Shown: one piece after another, positions 1 through 10,700 of the stretch | How positions within the stretch are numbered: the first letter of the stretch is position 1 | How the letters are laid out: every line of letters begins with the position of its first letter | Origin: Acanthaster planci | Taxonomy: Eukaryota; Echinodermata; Asteroidea; Valvatida; Acanthasteridae | Assembly (NCBI RefSeq): GCF_001949145.1 | Contig: NW_019091373.1 | Location: 2,663,628 to 2,727,627 of the forward strand | Length of the DNA: 64,000 nt | Direction of reading: 5' to 3' | The notes under the pieces: model-generated | The model's input: only the letters and a program-made list of their open reading frames with translations | What the model was told of the DNA's origin: nothing | The model's database searches: none | Program-made: the position numbers and the translations under genes

Positions 1-1449
1 AAACTATTATAGTAGAGGGGACTTGACTTGGGGATCTCCGCCATTACGCTAGTTGCATCATAGCTGGTGCTTTATTAGGCTGCATCCGAATCTCTTTTCT
101 AGAGCTAGGTCTAGGTCTTCGCTCCATTGGAAATGCGTGGCGACGCGTAGACGATAGACCTAGCNAAGCCCGTTTCGGACATGGCGCATGTGGGATTTCT
201 TTCACCGTTGATGCTTAGGGCGCCCCCAATAACACCGCGCGCTCCCTACTATGGTTGGTACACGATCGAAAACATTGGATGTTTTGAGCGCGACTCGTAG
301 TCGAACTGAACAATGGAATAGACAGCCAGAGTTGACATATTTTTCAATTTCCATGTAAAATTCAACAGAACTTGTATTTATTATTCTTAGCCTGAATGCA
401 TTGCGCGTAACTGTATGCAACCTCTAAATTGTATTATCTTGGATGCAAAATTGCAGAGATAGACACACCATGCACCATTTACATCGCTGAGTCCCCGTTG
501 TACGGTGACAACCATACACTTGTGAACTTGGCATCTGAACTTGAAAGTTGTATTTTTGTAAGCCCTGGACATTATCAGAGTGCGCTTATGCCATCACAAT
601 GAAATAATGGTTTAGTCAAAGCACTAGACATATCCAGTCATTATAAAACTACCACCTATATGACGGACTTCTTCACGATAAAGCTTAAATCTAATAATAA
701 TTATAAATTGCAACATTGCACCGACCGGCATTAGTCTGCAGCTAGCAATCTTAATCCGAGCACTCTTAAAATTGGCAAACATTAAAAAAAGAAGAAAGAT
801 TTGCTTTCCTCCCATGGTCTTAAAACCAGTGGATACTGAGTCGCAAATAACAAGATAGAGCAGTGCCGAATGTGCAGCATCTTTGAGTGGTTACATTTCC
901 GAACACCCGAAGTCAGAATCACCACTGCGGGTGAAGCACTTCACGAAGCTTGGGAAAAACAGTCTCCTCCATTCTGTATGATCACTTCGGCCCTCAAAAG
1001 GCAAAATGGGTGTCACTTGGATTTTGTTGTTTTGAGGGGAAGTCATTTTCAGAGTAAGTTTGGGGGCCATGGTTTCGTTTTAGTCCGAGGCCAGCCGTGC
1101 CCATTGATCTACAGAGCTCAGTGATAGGCCCTACATTTCAAAGATAGCCCCCGGGTATGATCTTGTACAAAGTTTAGTTTATTTAATTCAAATAAGCAGA
1201 CAAAGAGTCAATATTGAAATAGGTCGTTTTAACCAAATAATTGTTTTCACGTCCGTGGTAAAATTGAGTAACTGGTTGAAATTTATTTCAATAACCAATC
1301 ATTTTACTGAGTGTTCACAGATTTGTTTACAATACGGGGAGAAAATACTTTAATTGATTGGAAATGAGAAAAATTACATGGCCTTAAAATGTCAATCAGA
1401 TTTTTCTCTAAATCCATTTTCCTGTTTGTTCATGTCGGCCTACATCACA
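1..1449. other. 5' flank, no gene recognised
   Basis: Apart from the short inverted-repeat element at 78-184 and scattered CpGs in the first 310 bases, this is AT-rich sequence. The short open frames on both strands show no family resemblance. Confidence 0.6.
78..184. mobile_element. short inverted-repeat element at the left edge
   Basis: The left end ggctgcatccgaatc and the right end (complement ccatgtccgaaacgggctt) are inverted versions of one another. The ambiguous base at 165 lies inside the right arm. The same terminal word occurs at the extreme right of the window. Confidence 0.45.
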
Positions 1450-1990
1450 CCCTCCTAAGACTCGCACCCTTTTGCTTGGCCCCTAAAGGTGCCAAAACGC
1501 GTTGGAAAACATGACTGGTACACTCGAATTCGAACGTGTATGTCCATGCGTCTTTTGAATGTGTACCAGTTAAATTGTCGAAGCCTGGAGTTTTCCTGTG
1601 TGATTTCGTGTTGTGCGCGTAGAGCGCTAGCGCGGGTTGCCTGATGGGGCCTTAGCTTTATATACAGTACATAGAGGACGCGACATGTACAGTACATGTA
1701 CGTACGTGTACGTATGCGACACTCAGCGGACGGATCGTCGCCGTAGTGTTGTGTACCTTGCTTGCAAGAAATTGTTTTACTGGTGCAAAACTTTGCGTGA
1801 ATTTAAGCAATGGAAGACTTGGCATCTGTTCAGTAGTTATGGCACATCTTCCTAGTACACAGGTAGGTTGTGATCACATTACAACCCTTCCTTTCGCAAA
1901 CGGTAACCTGCTTCTTCTCCATGCTTGGTTCAACGTTAAGTTATGTCTAGGTGGTTGTCACGCGACGCTTTACGGACGCTGCGCTAGAAC
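1450..1990 (+). promoter_or_regulatory. CpG-rich segment, candidate ASPP promoter/5' UTR
   Basis: Against the AT-rich background this block has clustered CpG dinucleotides, for example gcgcgtagagcgctagcgcg near 1615-1635, cggacggatcgtcgccg near 1728-1744 and cgcgacgctttacggacgc near 1960-1980. It lies upstream of the first recognisable ASPP exon on the same strand. No TATA or other core element could be assigned with confidence. Confidence 0.35.
1839..1862 (+). CDS. candidate first coding exon of ASPP (tentative)
   Basis: ATG at 1839 opens MAHLPSTQ, followed exactly by a consensus donor CAG|GTAGGT at 1863. The phase is 0, as needed to join the exon at 7563, giving [17 protein letters not shown]. 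It lies at the end of a CpG-rich block resembling a promoter. A short upstream open frame (ATG at 1810, stop at 1834-1836) precedes it. The peptide itself shows no recognisable conservation, so this is a position- and phase-based proposal only. Confidence 0.3.
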
Positions 1991-2488
1991 TTAGAAGCCG
2001 ATGAGACTGGTCTGGAAATGTGGGGTTTTTATTTGAATACCTCAATAATTTCACTGCTTATTTTGACTTTTTGGGACATTTTATTACTTTCAGATGGCTA
2101 TTAACTTTTTACTGTGGAGAAAAATTAGTGATGTCCGCATTATAAGCTTAGCTAGCCTACTCATTCATGTCTCCATTAGGGCAGGAAATTAGGCCTACTT
2201 TTCGTCGAAAACGTGTAGGCCTATACTATAGGCCCTAAATTGTACTTGAATTTGAGGCTTATTTGAAGAGATTGTGGTGAGTCAGGTTGAAATCTCATGC
2301 ATGATGATAGACCATAGAAGTTGTGTGCTTTTTTGCAATTAACTTCAACTTGTCATAGAAGTTGGCATGTTGGAAAAGATACTGCTACTTTGATTGTAAT
2401 AACTAGGTCTAATATGAGCTGTTAAAAGCTGTAGGATGAACGTTTTTTGGAAAAGAATAAAATTGTGAAAAATGACCATGCCAGGTTC

Positions 2489-2531
2489 ATGGGGAGGGGG
2501 CGATGATGATAAATGCTAACCCCCTCCCCAT
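2489..2531. repeat. 12-base G/C-run hairpin
   Basis: atggggaggggg (2489-2500) pairs exactly with ccccctccccat (2520-2531). The arms are homopurine/homopyrimidine, so both a hairpin and unusual G-rich structures are possible. Confidence 0.6.
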
Positions 2532-3099
2532 ACAAAAACATGTTGATATCATCCAGGACCTTCTCCTGAACTGGAACAGGTGTGGACGTGTGTTCCTGTT
2601 ATGTGATTACAAACATACATGTACAGTTTGTACAGGTTTGTACATGTATGTATTAGCTTAATCTTAAATGGTCAGTAAGCAATGGACTAAGCCTTACCCT
2701 CATATTTGCAAAGTGTCTTCATCTGTGCAAAACAACGAATGGTATGATGGGATTTTTTTTTTGTAATAATCCTAACCTTCCCAAATCCTCCTTGGATAAG
2801 TGGCGGATTTTGAGGGATTTGTGCTACGTGTATGCTGCAAAAATGAGTGGTTGATTTCGAAGGATGCATTGGTTCAAGGTCTTGGGGCAGAACTTGTTGT
2901 CATCCTCAGCCATGATTAAGGTAGGCTACCTCCATGGCCATGGGTTTTGTCTTGTCTGCCACGCTCCCAGCAGGGAGGCTCCCATGAAGTGTAATGGACG
3001 ACCATGGAGGAAGGAACCCCAGAGTTTCAGGGGATCCTCTTTATACTTAATGCTGTGGAGAAAATGTGTTTAATTCCTCCATGGCTACCGAAGTAGGCC

Positions 3100-3227
3100 T
3101 AGACCTACTAACTTGGGGTGTTAAAACCAGAACTGCTTCTTCACATTTTGGACTTACAGTGTATATATGATTGATCAAGTCCAAAATTTGAAAAAAAGAA
3201 GTTATAACGCCCCAGTTAGTGGGTCTA
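3100..3227. mobile_element. 128-base foldback (MITE-like) element
   Basis: The arm tagacctactaacttggggt...cattttggacttac at the left pairs with gtccaaaatttg...ccccagttagtgggtcta at the right. The arms are about 50 bases with scattered mismatches around a short AT-rich centre, so the element is almost entirely a hairpin. Confidence 0.65.
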
Positions 3228-3536
3228 AGTTACTTGCAGAACTGTGAAAATCAGAGTTTTACTCACTAATCTCCCGTTTCCTACCCGACAATGATCGCAC
3301 TGCACTGTACACTTTGATGCCTCACATCATGCACATGTGGGAGTGGCTGCAGGTCAATGGCTGAGATAACTCCCCACGTCAGTTTGCCCATTTTGGAGGG
3401 GGGGGAATCTTGTTTGTATTACTGCCTAGCTGTTTTACTGGACTGATACCAGCACGATGCTCACTACATGCTGTGCTACGTAGCTTTAGCTGTGTGGCTG
3501 TGACCTGTACTTTACTGGTACTCCCCCCCCCCCCCC

Positions 3537-4185
3537 NNNNNNNNNNNNNNNNNNNNNNNNNNNNNNNNNNNNNNNNNNNNNNNNNNNNNNNNNNNNNNNN
3601 NNNNNNNNNNNNNNNNNNNNNNNNNNNNNNNNNNNNNNNNNNNNNNNNNNNNNNNNNNNNNNNNNNNNNNNNNNNNNNNNNNNNNNNNNNNNNNNNNNNN
3701 NNNNNNNNNNNNNNNNNNNNNNNNNNNNNNNNNNNNNNNNNNNNNNNNNNNNNNNNNNNNNNNNNNNNNNNNNNNNNNNNNNNNNNNNNNNNNNNNNNNN
3801 NNNNNNNNNNNNNNNNNNNNNNNNNNNNNNNNNNNNNNNNNNNNNNNNNNNNNNNNNNNNNNNNNNNNNNNNNNNNNNNNNNNNNNNNNNNNNNNNNNNN
3901 NNNNNNNNNNNNNNNNNNNNNNNNNNNNNNNNNNNNNNNNNNNNNNNNNNNNNNNNNNNNNNNNNNNNNNNNNNNNNNNNNNNNNNNNNNNNNNNNNNNN
4001 NNNNNNNNNNNNNNNNNNNNNNNNNNNNNNNNNNNNNNNNNNNNNNNNNNNNNNNNNNNNNNNNNNNNNNNNNNNNNNNNNNNNNNNNNNNNNNNNNNNN
4101 NNNNNNNNNNNNNNNNNNNNNNNNNNNNNNNNNNNNNNNNNNNNNNNNNNNNNNNNNNNNNNNNNNNNNNNNNNNNNNNNNNNNN
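3537..4185. other. assembly gap (649 Ns) flanked by a duplicated poly-C end
   Basis: The sequence is unknown here. On both sides the text reads tgtgacctgt(a/g)ctttactg(g/t)tactc followed by a long C run, ending at 3536 on the left and at 4223 on the right. The gap therefore probably sits in a tandem or poly-C-linked repeat that the assembler could not cross. Confidence 0.95.
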
Positions 4186-4299
4186 TGTGACCTGTGCTTT
4201 ACTGTTACTCCCCCCCCCCCCCCGAAAATGAATTTGCATCACTGGTTACTTACCTTAGAGGCTGGATTAAAAAACAAAGAAGGGCTGCAAGTCACACGG

Positions 4300-4520
4300 A
4301 GTAGTGACTTGCAGGAATAGCTGGAGGATTTTGAAGGACTGAGGCAGTATTATCCCTTACAAGGAGTGCATACAAGAAGTGCATGGACCTACAATGTAGA
4401 GATTGTGGAGGATTGATGTTGTATCCAAGTTTTAACTGGAGGCAATTAACTGGAGAAATTTTGCTGGACTGAGGTCCCCTCCTTGCATAAATGCCCAGGG
4501 AGTTGGGGCTAAAGATACAT
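4300..4520 (+). repeat. dispersed repeat, copy 1 (ggattttgaagga(c/t)tgagg family)
   Basis: Ordered blocks aggaat..., ggattttgaaggactgaggc, gaaattttgctggactgagg and ggggctaa recur in the same order at 54514-54640. The two copies differ in spacing, so this is an old dispersed repeat of unknown class. Confidence 0.55.
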
Positions 4521-6213
4521 GTGTGTATCCCAATTACTGCCCTGCAATAACAAATACGTTCTGATAGAAACTGGTTAGTCCACTTCCCTGGGACAGTGAC
4601 CGAGCATAAGATACTCATTTTAAAAAAATGTATCAGTCAAGCGACGATGGTCCTTTGCCTACAAAATAGAATGAAATGTACAGGTAACAGTTGAAAGCAG
4701 TTGCTGTGTCGGTAAATAAACACCAGGAAGAACTGATTATTTGAAATGATAACTAACCGGGCTGATTCAATTACATTCTGGTGTCAGTTTGGACCATCCA
4801 TCTCTGGTCATGCATGGCTATGCTGTAAATCAACACCTCGCAAATTTGAGTGGGAAGACTGTCTGAAATCATCTGGAATTATCCAGTGAATTAAAAAGAA
4901 CATTTATGTACATGTATTTTCATTGAGTTGCAGTTTCTATTAAGACAGGAATTCTTGAGACACCCGTCTCATTTTTGAAGTTAGTGTTTAAGAACCCTGC
5001 AGTTCATTCCGTTTTTCGGTTTTGAGGGACTTTTTAAGCGTTATCTTAACAGTTGCATTTTTATCCTTCCTGACAGATGGGACATACTTCAGTTTCCGAG
5101 GTGTAAAGTGTGAACTCATCCAGAAAATCTAGAGCAATTTACCGGTGCATGTACATGTTAAGATATGCAGTTCGGTATTCAATTAATCTTCTCCACAACT
5201 TGTTTAAATTGCTAACAAAGTTTGGATGATGCCATGTCATTTACCCATGCTCTTTCTATTAAAGAGTTTATTTTTCTTGGAAAAAATATTAGTGCCAAAG
5301 CAAAATATACAGTATGCTTTTGTAAAATTTTCATTTAAAATGTGATTCAAAAGAGGAAGTCTCTGTGATGGTGTGGTCATGTATACCGGTATTAGCAACT
5401 AGTAAGTTTCAGGTACATGTACAAGTGCTTACACGTTTACATTTATACATATGTGCATTTATAATTTACCTTTGCTCATTTGAGTTAATCTCTTTAAATA
5501 AATGTAGATGTACCGGTACAGTGTAGGTCTACTGGCAAGTTCCTTTTGTCATGTTTGTACTGTACCTGTCTACAAATTTGTATTCACATTGTATTCACAC
5601 AGTATAATACTATAAAACAGCTCAAATTATCATTATTTGTAACCAGCATTTGAGGTTCGTATAGTTTTGTGTCCCAAATCCTGGTTTCGGTTTCCAGAGC
5701 TTGTCGAATTTTTCCAACCTCGACTAGTCCCCTGTCCTTGGTTCAGCTTGCATTCATTTCCGTGTCATTCATATGCAAAATTGGCTCCGTTTAGGTTGAT
5801 GTCACGCGCGCACAATGTAGGACGATTGGTTTGCTATTGTAAACACTGCCATTCAAAATCTCGCCCATATGGTCTGCATCTAAAGCACCAGCACATGTAG
5901 TGAAAATACATGTGCAGTGTACAAGGCCTGAAACCATCACAGGCTGTGTGCTGCAGACACACTGTACAAAGTGTCTGTTCGTGTGGTGTGTGATTCACTA
6001 TTGAAAACAGCAGTGCAAAGTGCAGTCTTGCATATCAACAACTCTGTTGACATTTAAATTTCAACCACAGAAAAACTACATGTACCTCATGGGTAGGCCC
6101 ATAACATGTAGATTCAGATAAGGGTTACATCATTTTATTAACATGTAACTGCACAAATGTTTTTTAATATACCAGCAAATTCAGGCATTTTGCACGCATA
6201 AAGTAAGGTGTAA

Positions 6214-6274
6214 CCTAGCCCAGGTGGACTCCCTGACTGTAATAAAATGAAGACAATGTCCAACCTGGGCTAGG
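6214..6274. repeat. 16-base imperfect hairpin
   Basis: cctagcccaggtggac (6214-6229) pairs with gtccaacctgggctagg (6258-6274), with one extra base in the right arm. Confidence 0.55.
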
Positions 6275-7562
6275 GGTAGCCTACAGTGTATGTGTACAAT
6301 ACATGTGCATGTACGTTCATACATCATTACATGTACATCTTTTAAGATCAAAATTGACATACATTTGTCCTCATCAGTTTCATGGTGACCATGTTTATTT
6401 GCAATTACATGTACATTTACTGATACTTTTGGAAATTCCTGCATGTTTCCCCCTGCAAAACTTGTTAGAGTGGCCTTCACATACATTTACATGTACATGT
6501 ATTTGCCATTTTACATTGTATTTTCCATGTCCCTGTAACTACATGTACATGTAGTTTTGAGACACATGTAAAACAACTAATTTTATACGTAAACTTGTTT
6601 AGTATTTGTGCATTTTTAGTGTGAATTTTTGGGCTAAACATTAACCCAGTTGTCACAGTTCAGGATTTCATGTACATTATTTGGCAGAGTGATTCACATA
6701 TGTTTTTTAGTTTAGTTTGATTGGTTGTAACAAGGATTGACCTTGGGGTTTTATTGTCCATTCCAATATTACAAGTGGGTAATCAGTTTCACAAAACGAA
6801 AATTTAAAAAGCAGGTGTATGCACCTGTATTGGTTCATTACATACATGTAAGAAGGGCAGGCAAAGTGCCTGAATATGTTACTTTCAAATTATTATAGCT
6901 TTATCATCACCACCAGGTAAATCTTTCAGTTTCATCCTTGCTGTACATGTATATGGATGGTTGAAGATGTACACAATTTTTTATTTCGTCATGTTTTTTG
7001 GTAATGAAGTCAGAAGCAATTTTTCTGGATTGTTTATGATTGGTTTCTGTTGTGTTGTAGCCAACTTAATGATTTGGGCTATTATAGTGAAAATGACATG
7101 TACTGACTGCTATAGCCTGTAATACCGTATGTACATGCACATATTGTTGGTCACAAACCAAAAGTACAAAGTTATTTGTAAATTGAATTTCCATAATCGT
7201 TGATACTTGTATGTGCCTTTCATATCCATTAATAACGTAATTAATCTTTCTTGTCAACATTACTTTTGTAGTCAGATTTGTGAGTTGATATCAAAACACT
7301 TCTGCAGGGAGTGGTGTTGACGATGCTTTATATTTGACAAGATTAAATAGTGTTTACCCATGCCCACATCATTAATTCTTTTGGAAAAATAAATTTAATG
7401 ATCCCCTGAAATGTAGCCTGGTGAGATTGATCTCAATTAGGACACAGCCAAATGGTGACAATTAGCACTAGTCAGAAAGAATGCAGAGTGCGGGAAACAC
7501 ACATCACCGATCTATCATTCACGCGCCACACGTGTGCCTCTTTCCTCTTTTGTCGTCTCCAG

Positions 7563-7710
7563 ATGATAGTGAACGTCTTCCTGAGCAACGGCCCGGATAA
7601 GTTTGCCGAGGTGCCCGTCACACCGGAGACGACGTGCCGTGATGTGGTAGACTGCTGCAAGGAGGTTGGGGAGGAGCACTGTCACCTGGCTGAGCTGTGG
7701 AGAGGCTGTG
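7563..7710 (+). CDS. ASPP coding exon, N-terminal ubiquitin-like/RA-type domain, first half
   Basis: The exon begins immediately after a cag acceptor with ATG and ends at the strong donor GTAAGT (7711). It encodes residues 1-49. The stretches [24 protein letters not shown] and CHLAELWRG match the start of vertebrate ASPP1/2, where this domain resembles a Ras-association/ubiquitin fold. One base carries over to complete a Glu codon with the next exon. Because the ATG sits exactly on the acceptor, and vertebrate proteins have a few extra residues encoded upstream, this Met may be internal to the longest isoform. Confidence 0.92.
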
Positions 7711-10700
7711 GTAAGTTGCAGGGAGGGAGGCGGGGCTTGGACATCCCATCCACTCTGAATAAATTGGGATTCTGAAGAATCTTGTTTGAAATGAACGTTT
7801 CATATTAAAACAAAAATATGAAACTATTATTCTTTTTTTCATACATGTGTACATTGTACATGGACTATTTCTGCAAAAACCACATGCACAATGCAGCACT
7901 ATTAAATTTATTACCTTTTGAGACATTCAGCAACTGTCACAGATTATCCGCTCCAAGCGGAACAAAAGAGGACACGTTTTTTTTAATGTGGCAATCAATG
8001 GTGCGTACGACGCGGAGCAAGCTGAGTACGTGTTACAAATTCATTCGTTAATGTATGGTCATTGCGTACATGAAGACCGCGTGCAAGAACCCGCCTGGAA
8101 AACTTACCACCATCTGTCTTTCTTTTGCTGCTTGGGGGTGCACTTCAACTCGGGGAGGATAAAGAGCTTTCCCAGTTTCAGCAAAGGTTCCTTGTCATTC
8201 CTTTTTTGCATTGCAATGCTGAGAGCTAAGCTGGCTTCAGTGAATCTGTATTTCCTCATTCCTGTGCTTGCTTTCTTTCCCAGGGAATTACTGGCATGCT
8301 CATGCTGCTCAAGATTACCAGCTTAGCCTCTAAAAACTCAAGATTAACATTTTTATGGGATTATCCCAAGTCATTCCTAGGGAGATTTTTGTAGTGTCTG
8401 CAGACACTTGTTGGGATGTGGGAGTCTCTTTAGATAGTGCTTAAACCCTTTTCAGTCTTATTTTTTTCCTGCTAGATTAGATTCAAGCATTTGATTTAAG
8501 GCTGTATTTGTTTTGTATTCAGAGAAGTAGTAAAGAAGTGAGTTGAAATTCTTTTAAAATCCCAGGGACTGTGCTTGTACCGGAGTGCACTTTGCAAATT
8601 GGAAGAAGTTAGTTATTTGTGGGGGTTGGGCAATATCATGCCTTTGAGGATATAGTAGGGCTGAGTCAATTTGAATAATTCACTATTTGAATATTCGACC
8701 TTCAATTCGATAAAATATTCGGTCGTTACCGACTGGCAGATTGTTGATGAACAAACCATATACAAAATCAGTTGCAACAACGCACACAATTGTTCATCAT
8801 TATCAATATAATAGCTCCTCACATTTACATGAACATGTACATGTATCACCAGCCACAATTTAGCAATATTTAAGGGAATTCACCTGGTACTTTCTGAATC
8901 TTAAGATTTCTGTCGCTTTACATTTAAATCTGTTTGAAACAAGCATCCCCAGTACAGTTTTCCTTATTTAAAACAAAAAAATTCTCCCTTGTCATAAATT
9001 CTGCATTCGAATATTCAAATTTGAAAAACAATATTTGAATATTGGGTAATCGATCGAATATTTGGATATTCGGTATGGCCCTTTACTACATGTACAGTTA
9101 TGCTGTATGGAATAATGTGTACTTTATGTAGGCCCATTTTCATTCCGGAAGATTTACATAACTAGTCAAAGTGTTGAACCAAAGAAATTAGTTTTTCCAA
9201 CAGCCAGCATTTGTCTCTCGAAAAAGAAATGAATTTCCTAGTGTAGGGAGTACTTACATGTTCCATATCAGTACTGTGAAAGAACCCCCGTGTTAGGAGA
9301 AGATTTATCTGTGAAACGTTAATATTTGCCCACTCATTTTCCCAGTATCATTCTGTAGGCCTACCGGTAATTCTGACAGTTTGTTTATAGAAAACTGACA
9401 GTTTTCTCTGACAAATTATCTGTCCCAGGTGTACTGTTGTCGCGATTTATCCCAAAGGACCCACACTGGCACTTAATTGGCCCTCTATTCTGGGTGATGT
9501 TACTAAGTGCACACCTGTACATACGTACAGTGTACAGGTGTACATGTACAAGTACATGTACAGTACATACATACATACATACATGTACGTACCGTAGGTG
9601 TAACCGGTACATACAGGTATACCGTACATACACTGGCTTAAATGTACGGTATTTTCACACATCCTGTGGGGTAAGAATTACATGTAGTAAATCACTGCAA
9701 CACTTCAGAAAATCTTATCCACAGACTCTCTTTCTCAGTTTGCTGGGAGCAGAGTATATTGCTGTCGTTGCTATTTTCACAGTGCATCTTAAAGACACCT
9801 TGAAAGTCTTGCCCGGAATAGCACCATCAGCAACGGGGAGTGCTGTGTTACGTGCCTGTCTGTAAGCTCCGGCTCACACGCAGTGCGGATCTATTACTGA
9901 GGCACAGCAGGGTTAGGCTGAAAACGCACATGCATATACATGTACATTTGTATCCTGGGGAAGTTGGGAAATTATGCAAGTGATCTGCGAGTTTCATTTC
10001 ACTGCCAGGTTCCAACAGAGGTACCCTTGCATTGATTTTGTTCTGGTAATCAGGTACTGTACCGATATCTATACTATTCTGTACTGAGTACCATAATACA
10101 AATATTGACGGCATTATCTTGCTGCTACATGTAGCATGTTTCATTTTTATCAGCAAAGCTCAAAGGATAACCTCAGGAGGCCATGTGTACTCGTTAGTTT
10201 TAGTGTGTCACCTAAAGCAGTCAATATTTGTGTAGTATCCAATCAGATGTGACCTTCTTTGAGTTGGGGGGGGGGAGATGGTTAAAACATTGGCCTGGTC
10301 AGTGAACGCAACAGCTTTTATTCTAGACATACATGTACATGTACATGTACTTACAGACTTACTGTGCATGTACCGGTAGGGTCTCTTCATGTTTCTCAAT
10401 AGTTGAATATCACTTAAAAAATTGTATCACCAATATGAAATTTTCATTCATATTGAAATATTGAAAGTCATTATTGAGAATGAGTTTGATAATATCAAAA
10501 GCAAGTCAGATCGACAAAATGAATCTCCAGTTCCTGTTAATGTGGTTATTGCATGTATTTTACTTGTTTTTACATTTGTAATTATAAGAATCTGATGGTA
10601 TACAGTAGTTTGAGTTGAAAATATCGCATTCATAATGTTGAAAATGTTTCCCATGTAAAGTACCCTACCAGAGTTTTAATGGATGTACATGCAGTTTAAT

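Larger units (their letters stand above)
1863..7562 (+). other. upstream region or first intron of ASPP
   Basis: If the tentative exon at 1839 is real, this is the first intron. Otherwise it is promoter-proximal intergenic or 5' UTR-intron sequence. It contains the gap, the 128-base foldback at 3100, the dispersed repeat at 4300, hairpins at 2489 and 6214, and scattered TACATG words that become frequent after about 6.1 kb. No protein-coding exon was recognised. Confidence 0.55.

Noticed and set aside
3379-4242. Long open frames on both strands across the N gap (287 and 273 codons)
   Set aside because: They exist only because unknown bases are read as open; the flanks are poly-C repeats.
7988-8326. 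112-codon plus-strand frame after the first ASPP exon
   Set aside because: No similarity to ASPP or any family I know, and no phase-compatible splice sites could be paired with it.
9385-9865. Open frames rich in Cys/Thr, Tyr/Met or Val/His over TACATG tracts, here and at 17526-17888, 23602-24201, 30559-30855, 35141-35458 and 42109-42689
   Set aside because: They are translations of the hexamer repeat in different frames and strands, with no domain or homology.
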